This document shows, piece by piece, positions 1 to 6,991 of a DNA stretch of 35,856 nucleotides. A program made the translations under genes and the position numbers. Origin of the DNA: Nitrospirota bacterium (GTDB lineage: Bacteria > Nitrospirota > Thermodesulfovibrionia > Thermodesulfovibrionales > JdFR-88); contig JAJYIR010000025.1 in the NCBI GenBank assembly GCA_021789935.1, positions 1-35,856 of the forward strand, read 5' to 3'. Position 1 is the stretch's first letter, and each line of letters opens with the position of its first letter. The notes beneath the pieces are model-generated. The model worked only from the letters and a program-made list of their open reading frames with translations, was not told where the DNA came from and did not search any database.

Positions 1-247
1 TCACGAGTTTAAACTCGGAATTCGTTGCCACCTGGAACCCTACGGAGCGTCTTCAGTTTTACGGCGAAATCTTCGCCAGACAAAGACCGGATCCGGGCAG
101 GGAGCAGGCTATAACTTCGATGGAGGCCTCCAGTATATGGTTACGCACTTCTGGTGGGAGGCGGATCTTGAAGAAGGCGTGCGCCTCTCAGGCAACCTTG
201 GCGGCTTTACCCATTACTACGGGGTAGGTTCAGGGTTTCTGTTTTAG
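1..247 (+). pseudogene. 3' end of outer-membrane barrel protein, frameshifted
   Basis: This is the last ~80 codons of a gene whose start lies outside the window. Its translation matches the C-terminus of the intact barrel protein at 27805-28683 almost residue for residue: ATW-P-ERLQFYGE, then QTKT, GAGY-FDGG, EEG-RLSG-LGGFTHY, ending G-GFLF. The match needs two frames. Positions 3 to about 73 read in one frame; from about 74 to the TAG at 245-247 the next frame is needed. One missing G near position 75 (TTCGCC where the paralogue has a GGC codon) explains it. The terminal phenylalanine and alternating residues fit an outer-membrane beta-barrel of the PF13557-like transporter type. Either a true pseudogene or a one-base sequence error at the contig edge. 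Confidence 0.75.
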
Positions 248-274
248 AGCGGAGACAGCAAACGGAAGAATGAA

Positions 275-304
275 TTGCCTTTTATGGTTGACATATTTTA
301 TACT
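275..304 (+). promoter_or_regulatory. Possible promoter of the NRAMP operon
   Basis: TTGCCT (275-280), an 18-nt spacer and TATACT (299-304) resemble a sigma-70 promoter. Transcription would start near 311, giving a leader of about 310 nt before the transporter gene. A perfect 6-bp palindrome, CTCAAT-AA-ATTGAG (317-330), lies just downstream and could be an operator or an mRNA 5' hairpin. A TTGACA at 288-293 has no good -10 at normal spacing. Confidence 0.4.
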
Positions 305-339
305 TTTTTTGCGATCCTCAATAAATTGAGAATTCAAGG

Positions 340-423
340 AGGTGTCAATGGACGGCGGCCCAAGTAGTCATTGTAGTCACGGCAATAAACTGACGGGACG
401 GACGGCGTTTCCATTGAGCACCT
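340..423 (+). promoter_or_regulatory. Leader RNA helix hiding a Shine-Dalgarno and start codon
   Basis: AGGTG (340-344) can pair with CACCT (419-423) and CAATGG (346-351) with CCATTG (411-416), giving an 11-bp stem broken only by a 1x2 internal loop. The left arm contains most of the Shine-Dalgarno and the ATG at 348-350, so the fold would block translation of the small ORF starting there. The loop contains two GACGGCG copies (351-357, 401-407). It does not match the M-box or yybP-ykoY consensus as I know them. Function as a metal or translation switch is an inference from position ahead of a metal transporter. Confidence 0.4.
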
Positions 424-513
424 TATCCTAAAAGCTTCTCTGGAAATCCCCCGCTCATTACGCTTTTCGTCATAGCCCCTCTTCTGGGCATCCCGGCCGG
501 TTTTTTGCTGTAA
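348..513 (+). CDS. Small membrane protein split over two reading frames
   Basis: An ATG at 348 follows a near-perfect Shine-Dalgarno (AAGGAGGTG, 336-344) and opens a 27-codon ORF with a polar stretch containing His-Cys-Ser-His, ending TAA at 429-431. The +1 frame, open from 418, continues without a start codon to TAA at 511-513 and encodes KSFSGNPP followed by a clear transmembrane helix (LITLFVIAPLLGIPAGFLL). Joined by a +1 shift near 415-431 (TCC TAA A) the product would be about 54 aa: cytoplasmic polar head plus one membrane helix. I do not recognise a family. It could be a programmed frameshift, a decayed gene, a one-base sequence error, or a leader peptide plus chance helix. Position directly ahead of the NRAMP-type gene suggests a role with it, as with other small regulators of metal transport, but this is inference. 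Confidence 0.4.
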
Positions 514-623
514 CCCTTTTTACTAGTTGGCGACGAACCGGGTCCATTGGCTCCCCGAAATTTAAAAAATTTTATAAAGGCACACAGAGTTCCTGATAAA
601 TTTTTAGCAGGAAGGGGGATACG

Positions 624-1892
624 ATGAATTTTTTTGCCAGGCTGTATTATCAATATCGCAAAATTATCAAGGCGATCGGCCTTTTTTTCATCATTTCAGG
701 GCCGGGCATCATAGTTATGATCGCCGATAATGACGCGGGTGGTATCACCACGTATGCGGCAACTGGCGCCAAGTACAGCTATAACCTGATATGGGTGATA
801 TTGATCCTTATACCAGTTTGCTATTACGTCCAGGAGATGACGGTACGGCTGGGCGCTGTGACCAAGCGTGGACATGCCGAGGCCATTTTTGAGGGGTTCG
901 GTTCTTTTTGGGGATGGTTTTCGCTTACCGATCTGATGGTCGTAAACTGGCTGACCATGGTGACCGAATTTATCGGTATGGCGGCAGCCCTCAAAATTTT
1001 TGGCATTTCTCCATACATCACCGTAATTGGTATTTGTGTGGTCATGGGCATTATGGTCCTGAACGGCAGTTACTGGACATGGGAAAAGATAACGCTCCTT
1101 TTTTGCGCGATGAACCTGATCTATATTCCTGGCGCTTTTATGGTGCATCCGTCAATAAAGGACATCGTGAGCCAGGGAGTGGTTCCAAATTTGCCTGGCG
1201 GTTTGAATAACGATCTTTTCTTTTTCCTTATGGCCAACATTGGAACTACCATAGCCCCTTGGATGCTCTTTTTCCAGCAAAGCTCGGTGGTCGACAAGTC
1301 CCTTAAGGAGAAGGATATCCCCTGGGGCAAGGTAGACACCTATGTGGGTTCTTTCCTTACCGGGCTGGTGGCCATATTCATAATTATCGTGACCGGCACC
1401 GTACTTAAAGGGGTCAATATAGAAGATGCCGCTCAGGCGTCCGTATATCTGATGAAGATCAATAAATATATCGGCACCTTCATGGCCATCGGGCTTTTCG
1501 ATGCCGGTTTTCTGGGCGCTATCTGTATCTCTTTGGCAAGCTCCTGGGCATTTGGAGAAGTATTCGGCTGGGCACATTCGCTCAATTACAAGATAAAAGA
1601 GGCTCCCTGGTTCTATGGACTCTATTTCTTATTGATGATAACCTCGGGGATTGTGGTGCTTATCCCGAATGCCCCGCTGGTCCTGATAACACTATTTGTG
1701 CAGGTCGTGGCGGTAACCCTGCTTCCCGCCGCGCTGGTTTTTTTGATACTGCTTTTGAATAACAAAAAGACAATGGGCGAGTACACTAACACAAAATCGC
1801 AGAATATCATCAATGTGGCGATCGTAGTGGCCATTATTATAATATCCAGCATATACGGCGTGAGCACGCTGTTTCCAAATGTGCTCAAGTAA
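624..1892 (+). CDS. NRAMP-related divalent metal (possibly Mg2+) transporter
   Basis: A 422-aa inner-membrane protein with about 11 hydrophobic segments and the NRAMP fold signature GPG in TM1. A purine-rich site (GGAAGGGGG) precedes the ATG. Classical Mn/Fe NRAMPs bind metal with DPGN in TM1 and MPH in TM6. Here TM1 reads D37-A-G-G40 and TM6 reads A211-P-W213, so the Asn and the sulfur ligand Met are replaced by Gly and Ala. From memory, loss of the Met and Asn is typical of the NRAMP-related Mg2+ transporters (NRMT), so Mg2+ or a broad divalent substrate is more likely than Mn/Fe selectivity. It heads an operon with a 58-aa membrane protein and a MgtE-like sensor, which also points to magnesium. 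Family assignment is firm; substrate is inferred. Confidence 0.88.
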   Translation: MNFFARLYYQYRKIIKAIGLFFIISGPGIIVMIADNDAGGITTYAATGAKYSYNLIWVILILIPVCYYVQEMTVRLGAVTKRGHAEAIFEGFGSFWGWFSLTDLMVVNWLTMVTEFIGMAAALKIFGISPYITVIGICVVMGIMVLNGSYWTWEKITLLFCAMNLIYIPGAFMVHPSIKDIVSQGVVPNLPGGLNNDLFFFLMANIGTTIAPWMLFFQQSSVVDKSLKEKDIPWGKVDTYVGSFLTGLVAIFIIIVTGTVLKGVNIEDAAQASVYLMKINKYIGTFMAIGLFDAGFLGAICISLASSWAFGEVFGWAHSLNYKIKEAPWFYGLYFLLMITSGIVVLIPNAPLVLITLFVQVVAVTLLPAALVFLILLLNNKKTMGEYTNTKSQNIINVAIVVAIIIISSIYGVSTLFPNVLK

Positions 1893-1906
1893 AAGAGGCG
1901 GGCAAG

Positions 1907-2083
1907 ATGATAAAAAATTTCTTCAAACATAATTACGCAAAGATACGTGAAATAAACAAAAAATACGCTCATCCTAATGTGGAGATATCCAAAGGGATAA
2001 AATTTTCGCTGCTGACCCTCAGGCTTTACCTGATCTTTTTGGTGCTCCTGCTGCTTTATAAATTCATAACCCTTGTGCGATAA
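1907..2083 (+). CDS. 58-aa single-helix membrane protein
   Basis: ATG at 1907 lies 15 nt after the transporter stop, with a purine-rich GAGGCGGG just upstream; the TAA at 2081-2083 is 25 nt before the next gene. The product has a basic N-terminal half (IREINKKYAHP) and one C-terminal transmembrane helix (LLTLRLYLIFLVLLLLYKF). It lies tightly between an NRAMP-type transporter and a MgtE_N/CBS protein, so a small accessory subunit or regulator of the carrier is plausible. I do not recognise a named family. Confidence 0.72.
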   Translation: MIKNFFKHNYAKIREINKKYAHPNVEISKGIKFSLLTLRLYLIFLVLLLLYKFITLVR

Positions 2084-2108
2084 CGAGGTTACAGGAGGTG
2101 ATAACGTC

Positions 2109-3386
2109 ATGAACATTTTGAACGAAAAAAATCACGAATTGGCCGAGTCTGTTTATTTCCTTAGCGATATGATCGGCACAAAAATATTCTACAACGAAAA
2201 AAAGATCGGAAAGTTGCGCGATATAGCCATAAGAGAGCATGAAAAACTTCCAACGGTCACCCACCTATATGTCAGCCGTCCGTTCGGCCATAAGCCGCTG
2301 ATGATACCATGGGGAAATGTGACCGATATCAGCCCGTGCGGCATCGTGGTCGACCTGCCGGCCCTGGAACAGTTTGAAGGCGAACCGGCGGAATCCCAGG
2401 TGCTGCTTAATGACCATATTCTGGACAAGAAAGTCCTCGATATGGATGACAACGAGGTGGATGTGGTCTATGACGTGAAGCTGGTGCTGCGGGGCAAAGT
2501 CCTTTACGTTACCGATGTGGATTTCAGCCGGTATGCACTTTTTAAAAGGCTTGGCCTGAAACCTATAATGAAATTGCTGTTTAGCGGCACCAATCTGCTT
2601 AAAAAAGAGACGCTCTCCTGGTCCTATGTCCAGCCGCTTCCTGAGGACATCGGCAGGTTCAGGGGGGCTGTAAAACTGAGGATACTTAAAGACAAGCTGT
2701 CGGATATCCATCCTATGGACCTGGCTGATATCCTTGAGGAGCTGAATGAGGAGCAGCGGTTGGCCATATTCAACGAGCTGGAGACCGAGCATGCGTCCGA
2801 CACCCTGGAGGAGATAGAACCCAGAGTCCAGAGGACACTGATATCCTCCATCAAGAAAGAAAGGGCCGCCGAGCTGATCAATGACATGACCCCGGCCCAG
2901 GCTGCCGATATCCTTTCCATACTGCCAGCGCAGGAGGCGGATGAGATACTTGCTTTATTGGAGAAAGAGAATGCGGAAAAGATCCATCACATGCTTGACA
3001 AGCAGGAAGAGAAAATTATCAATTTATCTACCTCGCACTTCATCAAACTCTCTCCCGACATGAAGGTTAGCGAGGTGCTTTCCCAATTTCGCGATCTGGC
3101 AAAAGACAAGGACGAGATCGCCTATATTTATGCGGTCGATGAAAAAGGCACATTGATGGGAGTTCTGGATCTGAAAGAGGTGCTGCAGGCCGAGCTTGAT
3201 GACAAGCTTGCGGACATAATGACAACCAGCGTCATCAGTTTAAAACCCGATAGCACACTTGATGAGGCGGCTGAAACTTTTGCGCGGTACAATTTCCGTT
3301 CGCTCCCGATAGTGGACGAGCGGGAAGTGATACTTGGCATTATTTTGTATCGCGACGTGATGAACCTGAAGCACAGGTTCGTTTAG
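2109..3386 (+). CDS. PRC-barrel / MgtE_N / CBS protein without channel domain
   Basis: A 425-aa soluble protein. The start at 2109 is chosen because AGGAGGTG lies at the right distance; an upstream in-frame start at 2073 would overlap the small membrane gene. Domains in order: PRC-barrel-like (about 12-82), a second PRC-like unit (about 95-155), the helical superhelix of the MgtE N domain (about 190-300, with HPMDLADILEEL and TPAQAADILSIL repeats), and a CBS pair (about 305-425). In MgtE these N and CBS domains sense cytosolic Mg2+ and gate the channel, but no MgtE transmembrane domain follows here. The gene is cotranscribed with the NRAMP-related carrier, so it may sense Mg2+ or nucleotides and control that carrier. 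Domain calls are firm; partner and ligand are inferred. Confidence 0.85.
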   Translation: MNILNEKNHELAESVYFLSDMIGTKIFYNEKKIGKLRDIAIREHEKLPTVTHLYVSRPFGHKPLMIPWGNVTDISPCGIVVDLPALEQFEGEPAESQVLLNDHILDKKVLDMDDNEVDVVYDVKLVLRGKVLYVTDVDFSRYALFKRLGLKPIMKLLFSGTNLLKKETLSWSYVQPLPEDIGRFRGAVKLRILKDKLSDIHPMDLADILEELNEEQRLAIFNELETEHASDTLEEIEPRVQRTLISSIKKERAAELINDMTPAQAADILSILPAQEADEILALLEKENAEKIHHMLDKQEEKIINLSTSHFIKLSPDMKVSEVLSQFRDLAKDKDEIAYIYAVDEKGTLMGVLDLKEVLQAELDDKLADIMTTSVISLKPDSTLDEAAETFARYNFRSLPIVDEREVILGIILYRDVMNLKHRFV

Positions 3387-3411
3387 TGTCCATTTAGAAG
3401 CCTCTTTGCTC

Positions 3412-3440
3412 TTGACGAAAACCGGTACTTATTGGATACT
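3412..3440 (+). promoter_or_regulatory. selA promoter, leaderless geometry
   Basis: TTGACG (3412-3417), 17-nt spacer and GATACT (3435-3440) form a good sigma-70 promoter. The -10 ends 6 nt before the ATG at 3447, so transcription would begin at or next to the A of the start codon. Confidence 0.6.
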
Positions 3441-3446
3441 AACGGA

Positions 3447-4847
3447 ATGGAAACAGCGGACATAAAGACGCGCCTGAAAGGCCTGCCGGGCGTTGATGAG
3501 ACGCTGAAGGGCCCGGAAGGGCGCAAATGGCTCTCTCTCTATCCCAGAAGGTTTGTGCTTAAGGCCATAAGGGAGCACCTTGAGGACCTGAGAAACGGGA
3601 TAAGGAAAGGCGGGTCCCCGGCAACAGACCCAGACTCCATCTCACGCGGCATCGAATGCCTTGTGCTTGGTTATGTGGCCCCCAGTTTGCGGGCGGCTAT
3701 AAACGCAACCGGAGTGGTCCTCCATACAAATTTGGGAAGGGCGCCTCTTTCCGAATCCGCCCTTAATAGTATTTTGGAGATATCAAAGGGGTATTCCAAT
3801 CTCGAATATAATCTGAAAGAGGGGAAAAGGGGCAAAAGATATGCCCACCTCAGTGGATTGATAAAAGAGATCACGGGCGCGCCCGGCGCGACCGTCGTCA
3901 ACAATAACGCTGCCGCCGTTCTGCTTGCGCTCTCCTCCCTTGCAAAGGGGAAAGAGGTTATAGTCTCCCGCGGCGAACTTGTGGAGATAGGCGGTTCCTT
4001 CCGTGTCCCGGATGTGATGGCCCAAAGCGGGGCCGTCCTCCGGGAGGTAGGTACGACGAACAAGACCCACCTGCGGGACTATGAAAGGGCGATATGCGGG
4101 GAGACGGCGCTTATCCTTAAGGTGCACCAGTCAAATTACAGGATTACCGGTTTTACCTCCGATGTCTCCGTGGAGGAGCTTGTTGCCCTTGGAAAAAGGC
4201 ATTCCATCCCCGTGATGTTCGATCTGGGGAGCGGCTGCCTGTTTGATTTGAGAGGGCGCGGCGTGGGGACGGAGCCTGTCGTAAAAGAGGTTGTGGAAAC
4301 CGGCGTGGACCTTGTCACCTTCAGCGGAGACAAACTCCTTGGCGGGCCCCAGGCCGGCATAGCCGCCGGGAAACCGGAGGTGATAGAGAAAATGAACCAA
4401 AACCCCCTGGCCAGGGCGCTCAGGATAGACAAAATGACGCTGGCCGCCCTGCAGGCCACTTTCTTTGCATATGCCGATGAGGAAAGGGCGGCAAAAGAGA
4501 TACCCGCATTGAGGATGCTGCTGGACAGGCCCGAATCCATTCGCGAAAGGGCCGAAAGGCTTGCCTCCGGAATCGGAAAAGGGAAAAACATTTCCGTGGA
4601 CGTTATAGAAGATTCTTCCGAGGCGGGAGGCGGTTCGCTGCCGGGCGTAAGCCTGAGGACTTTTTGTGTTTCCATCCGCCATAATTCGCTTACTCCGAAC
4701 GCTCTGGAAGAGCGCCTGAGGACGGGGGCGCCGCCCGTCATTGCCAGGATAAAGGAAGACGCCCTGCTGCTTGACGCAAGGACCATTTCGGACGATGAGG
4801 TCCCGGTGGTTGCGGAGCGGCTCAATTCTGTTCTGGGCCGCAGATAA
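3447..4847 (+). CDS. selA: L-seryl-tRNA(Sec) selenium transferase
   Basis: A 466-aa PLP enzyme that converts seryl-tRNA(Sec) to selenocysteinyl-tRNA(Sec) using selenophosphate. The central motif TFSGDKLLGGPQAG carries the PLP-binding lysine (K296); INATGVVLHTNLGRAPLS and FDLGSGCL are also typical. Length matches bacterial SelA. ATG 3447 is chosen over an in-frame TTG at 3432 because the promoter -10 lies immediately upstream and the TTG would fall inside the promoter spacer. No selB, selD, tRNA-Sec or obvious selenoprotein gene is in the window, so the rest of the pathway must lie elsewhere. It probably forms its own transcription unit, convergent with the OsmC-like gene. Confidence 0.95.
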   Translation: METADIKTRLKGLPGVDETLKGPEGRKWLSLYPRRFVLKAIREHLEDLRNGIRKGGSPATDPDSISRGIECLVLGYVAPSLRAAINATGVVLHTNLGRAPLSESALNSILEISKGYSNLEYNLKEGKRGKRYAHLSGLIKEITGAPGATVVNNNAAAVLLALSSLAKGKEVIVSRGELVEIGGSFRVPDVMAQSGAVLREVGTTNKTHLRDYERAICGETALILKVHQSNYRITGFTSDVSVEELVALGKRHSIPVMFDLGSGCLFDLRGRGVGTEPVVKEVVETGVDLVTFSGDKLLGGPQAGIAAGKPEVIEKMNQNPLARALRIDKMTLAALQATFFAYADEERAAKEIPALRMLLDRPESIRERAERLASGIGKGKNISVDVIEDSSEAGGGSLPGVSLRTFCVSIRHNSLTPNALEERLRTGAPPVIARIKEDALLLDARTISDDEVPVVAERLNSVLGRR

Positions 4848-4889
4848 AGTGGTGCTGGTTTTGTTCAGTTTTTTGTTTTGATTTTCCGG

Positions 4890-4912
4890 GTGTGGGGGCG
4901 GAGCCCCCACAC
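4890..4912. terminator. Hairpin between convergent genes
   Basis: A perfect 10-bp stem, GTGTGGGGGC-GGA-GCCCCCACAC, lies between the 3' ends of selA and the OsmC-like gene. No U-run follows on either strand (the T-rich stretch 4861-4885 precedes it on the plus strand), so it is not a textbook intrinsic terminator, but it may block read-through both ways. Confidence 0.45.
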
Positions 4913-4946
4913 ATTACACAGGCGGGAGGGTGGGTTAAATAAAAGC

Positions 4947-5429
4947 TCACTCCTCGATGTTTAAAACATAATCCACATCCACTTCCATGTCTTTTCTGAG
5001 GCTGTGATAAACGGAACAGTATTTTTCGTGCGAAAGGGAAACCGCTTTTTTCACCTGTTTCTCGGTTATATTTTTGCCGGTTATCGTGAGGACCATCTGA
5101 ATGCGGGTGAAATACTGGGGCGGGGTAGGGTTCCTTTCGCCTATGATGTCCAGCTTGAAGTCGGAGATCTGCCCGCGCATCTTCTGTATGAACGAGACCG
5201 TGTCTATGGCCATGCAACCGGCCAGGGAGAGCAGAAGGCTTTCCGTCGGCGCGCAGCCCCATTCTATCTTGGCGTCGAAGTCCACTTCATATCCCCGCTG
5301 TGTGCGGCCGTGGAAGATAAGGTCCTTTTCCCAGGTAAGAGTACCCTTCATGGCAGGGGCGACTTTCTCCTTATACCCTTTAAGGGAAGATGCGTCCAGT
5401 TCAGCTTCTTTCTTTTTTTCATCAGACAT
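4947..5429 (-). CDS. OsmC/Ohr-family protein
   Basis: A 160-aa protein of the OsmC-like family, whose characterised members reduce organic hydroperoxides with two cysteines. The two expected cysteines are present: in SLAGCMAIDTV, and in HEKYCSVYHSL. Length is normal, with a charged N-terminal tail before the first beta strand. A strong AAAGGAGG lies upstream of the ATG. It stands alone, convergent with selA and downstream of purF by about 160 bp. Whether it acts on hydroperoxides or another thiol substrate cannot be told from the sequence. Confidence 0.88.
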   Translation of the reverse strand: MSDEKKKEAELDASSLKGYKEKVAPAMKGTLTWEKDLIFHGRTQRGYEVDFDAKIEWGCAPTESLLLSLAGCMAIDTVSFIQKMRGQISDFKLDIIGERNPTPPQYFTRIQMVLTITGKNITEKQVKKAVSLSHEKYCSVYHSLRKDMEVDVDYVLNIEE

Positions 5430-5587
5430 GGATGTGTTGCCTCCTTTTCAAATCAAAAATAGTTTCAGAAGTAAGAAATATCTATATTAAATAATTTGGC
5501 GCGAAATTTCGAGTATGGGAGCCGGCATGGAGCACAAAGCGGGTGGTCCGGTCCGTGATGCGGGAGCAGAAAAACAAATTAAAAATT

Positions 5588-6991
5588 CTAGAACATCATC
5601 TCCATCTGGCTTTCCTGGCCGGGAAAGACAATCGGGTATTCGTTGTTAAAGCAGGCCTTGCAGAAGTTTTCAGGGTCGGGGATCGCTGTAAAAAGCCCTT
5701 CAAGGCTCAGGTAAGCCAGGCTGTCCGCCGTTATATAGCGCCGGATCTCCTCCACATTATGGCTTGAGGCTATCAACTCCTGCCTGGTTGGCGTGTCTAT
5801 GCCGTAGAAGCACGGGCCCTTGGTGGGAGGGGAGCTTATCTTCATGTGTACCTCGCGGACATTGCCGCCTTCCCGGAGCATCTTAACGATCTTTTTGCTG
5901 GTCGTGCCCCTCACGATGGAATCGTCCACGACTATCACCCGTTTGCCCTCCAGGAGGTCCCTGACCGGGTTGAGTTTTATTTTCACTCCGAAATGCCTTA
6001 TGCTCTGCTTGGGTTCAATGAAGGTCCTGCCTATGTAGTGGTTCCTTATAAGACCGAAATCAAAAGGTATGCCGCTTTGCTCCGAGTAGCCCAGGGCCGC
6101 CGGAACGCCGGAGTCCGGCACGGGGATAACGATGTCGGCATCCACCGGATGCTCCATGGCAAGTTGTTTGCCCAGTTGCTTGCGCACGGTGTTTACGCTG
6201 TGGCCGCCGAAGATGCGGCTGTCCGGGCGGGCGAAATAGATATATTCGAATATACAGAAGGCCCGTCTTGGGGCCACCATGCATTTCGGGTAGGAAGTAA
6301 GCCCGTTGGCGTCTATTACCACCATCTCGCCCGGTTCCACATCCCTTATGAATTCAGCGCCTATAAGGTCGAATGCGCATGTCTCCGAGCTGACTGCATA
6401 CGCGCCGTCAACCTTGCCAATGCTCAGGGGCCGGACGCCAAAGGGGTCGCGGATGGCGATGAGTTTTTTCTCCGTCAGGATAATGAGGCTGTAGGAGCCC
6501 GCTATCTGCCTGAGGGCTATTATTATCCTGTCTTTCAGGTCCTCCTCCCTGGTGTGGGCGATGAGGTGGATGAATACTTCGCTATCGGACGTGGACTGGA
6601 ATATCGCCCCTTCCTTTTCGAGGGTCTTTCGAAGCTCGAAGGCGTTTATCAGATTGCCGTTATGGGCTATGGCAAGCTGGCCCATGGAGAAATTTGCCAG
6701 TATCGGCTGAACGTTTTTAGGGTTGCTGCCGCCGGCGGTGGAGTACCTGTTATGGCCGATGGCCATATAGCCCGGCAGTTTTTTAAGACGCTTTTCGTTG
6801 AAAATATCGGCCACCAGGCCAACCGATTTTTCCAGGTGCAATTGTTTTTCGTCAGAGGAGCAGATGCCCGCGCTTTCCTGCCCGCGGTGCTGGAGGGCGT
6901 AAAGCCCCAGGTAGACAAGATTAGCCGCCTCGGGGTGGCCGAAGACCCCGAACACTCCGCATTCTTCTCTGAACTTATCTGGATTCAACAC
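5588..6991 (-). CDS. purF: Amidophosphoribosyltransferase
   Basis: A 467-aa enzyme of the first step of purine synthesis, transferring glutamine ammonia to PRPP. A 10-residue propeptide precedes the nucleophile C11 (EECGVFGV), and [10 protein letters not shown] follows. The PRPP loop is [13 protein letters not shown]. Cysteines in [17 protein letters not shown] and the C-terminal CKAC pair fit the iron-sulfur type of B. subtilis. The start is GTG at 6991-6989. The coding region overlaps the end of purL by 17 nt, so the two are translated from one mRNA, probably coupled. Confidence 0.96.
   Translation of the reverse strand: MLNPDKFREECGVFGVFGHPEAANLVYLGLYALQHRGQESAGICSSDEKQLHLEKSVGLVADIFNEKRLKKLPGYMAIGHNRYSTAGGSNPKNVQPILANFSMGQLAIAHNGNLINAFELRKTLEKEGAIFQSTSDSEVFIHLIAHTREEDLKDRIIIALRQIAGSYSLIILTEKKLIAIRDPFGVRPLSIGKVDGAYAVSSETCAFDLIGAEFIRDVEPGEMVVIDANGLTSYPKCMVAPRRAFCIFEYIYFARPDSRIFGGHSVNTVRKQLGKQLAMEHPVDADIVIPVPDSGVPAALGYSEQSGIPFDFGLIRNHYIGRTFIEPKQSIRHFGVKIKLNPVRDLLEGKRVIVVDDSIVRGTTSKKIVKMLREGGNVREVHMKISSPPTKGPCFYGIDTPTRQELIASSHNVEEIRRYITADSLAYLSLEGLFTAIPDPENFCKACFNNEYPIVFPGQESQMEMMF

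Noticed and set aside
311-623. M-box or yybP-ykoY metal riboswitch ahead of the transporter
   Set aside because: The conserved boxes of either class as I know them are not present; only a generic start-hiding helix is visible.
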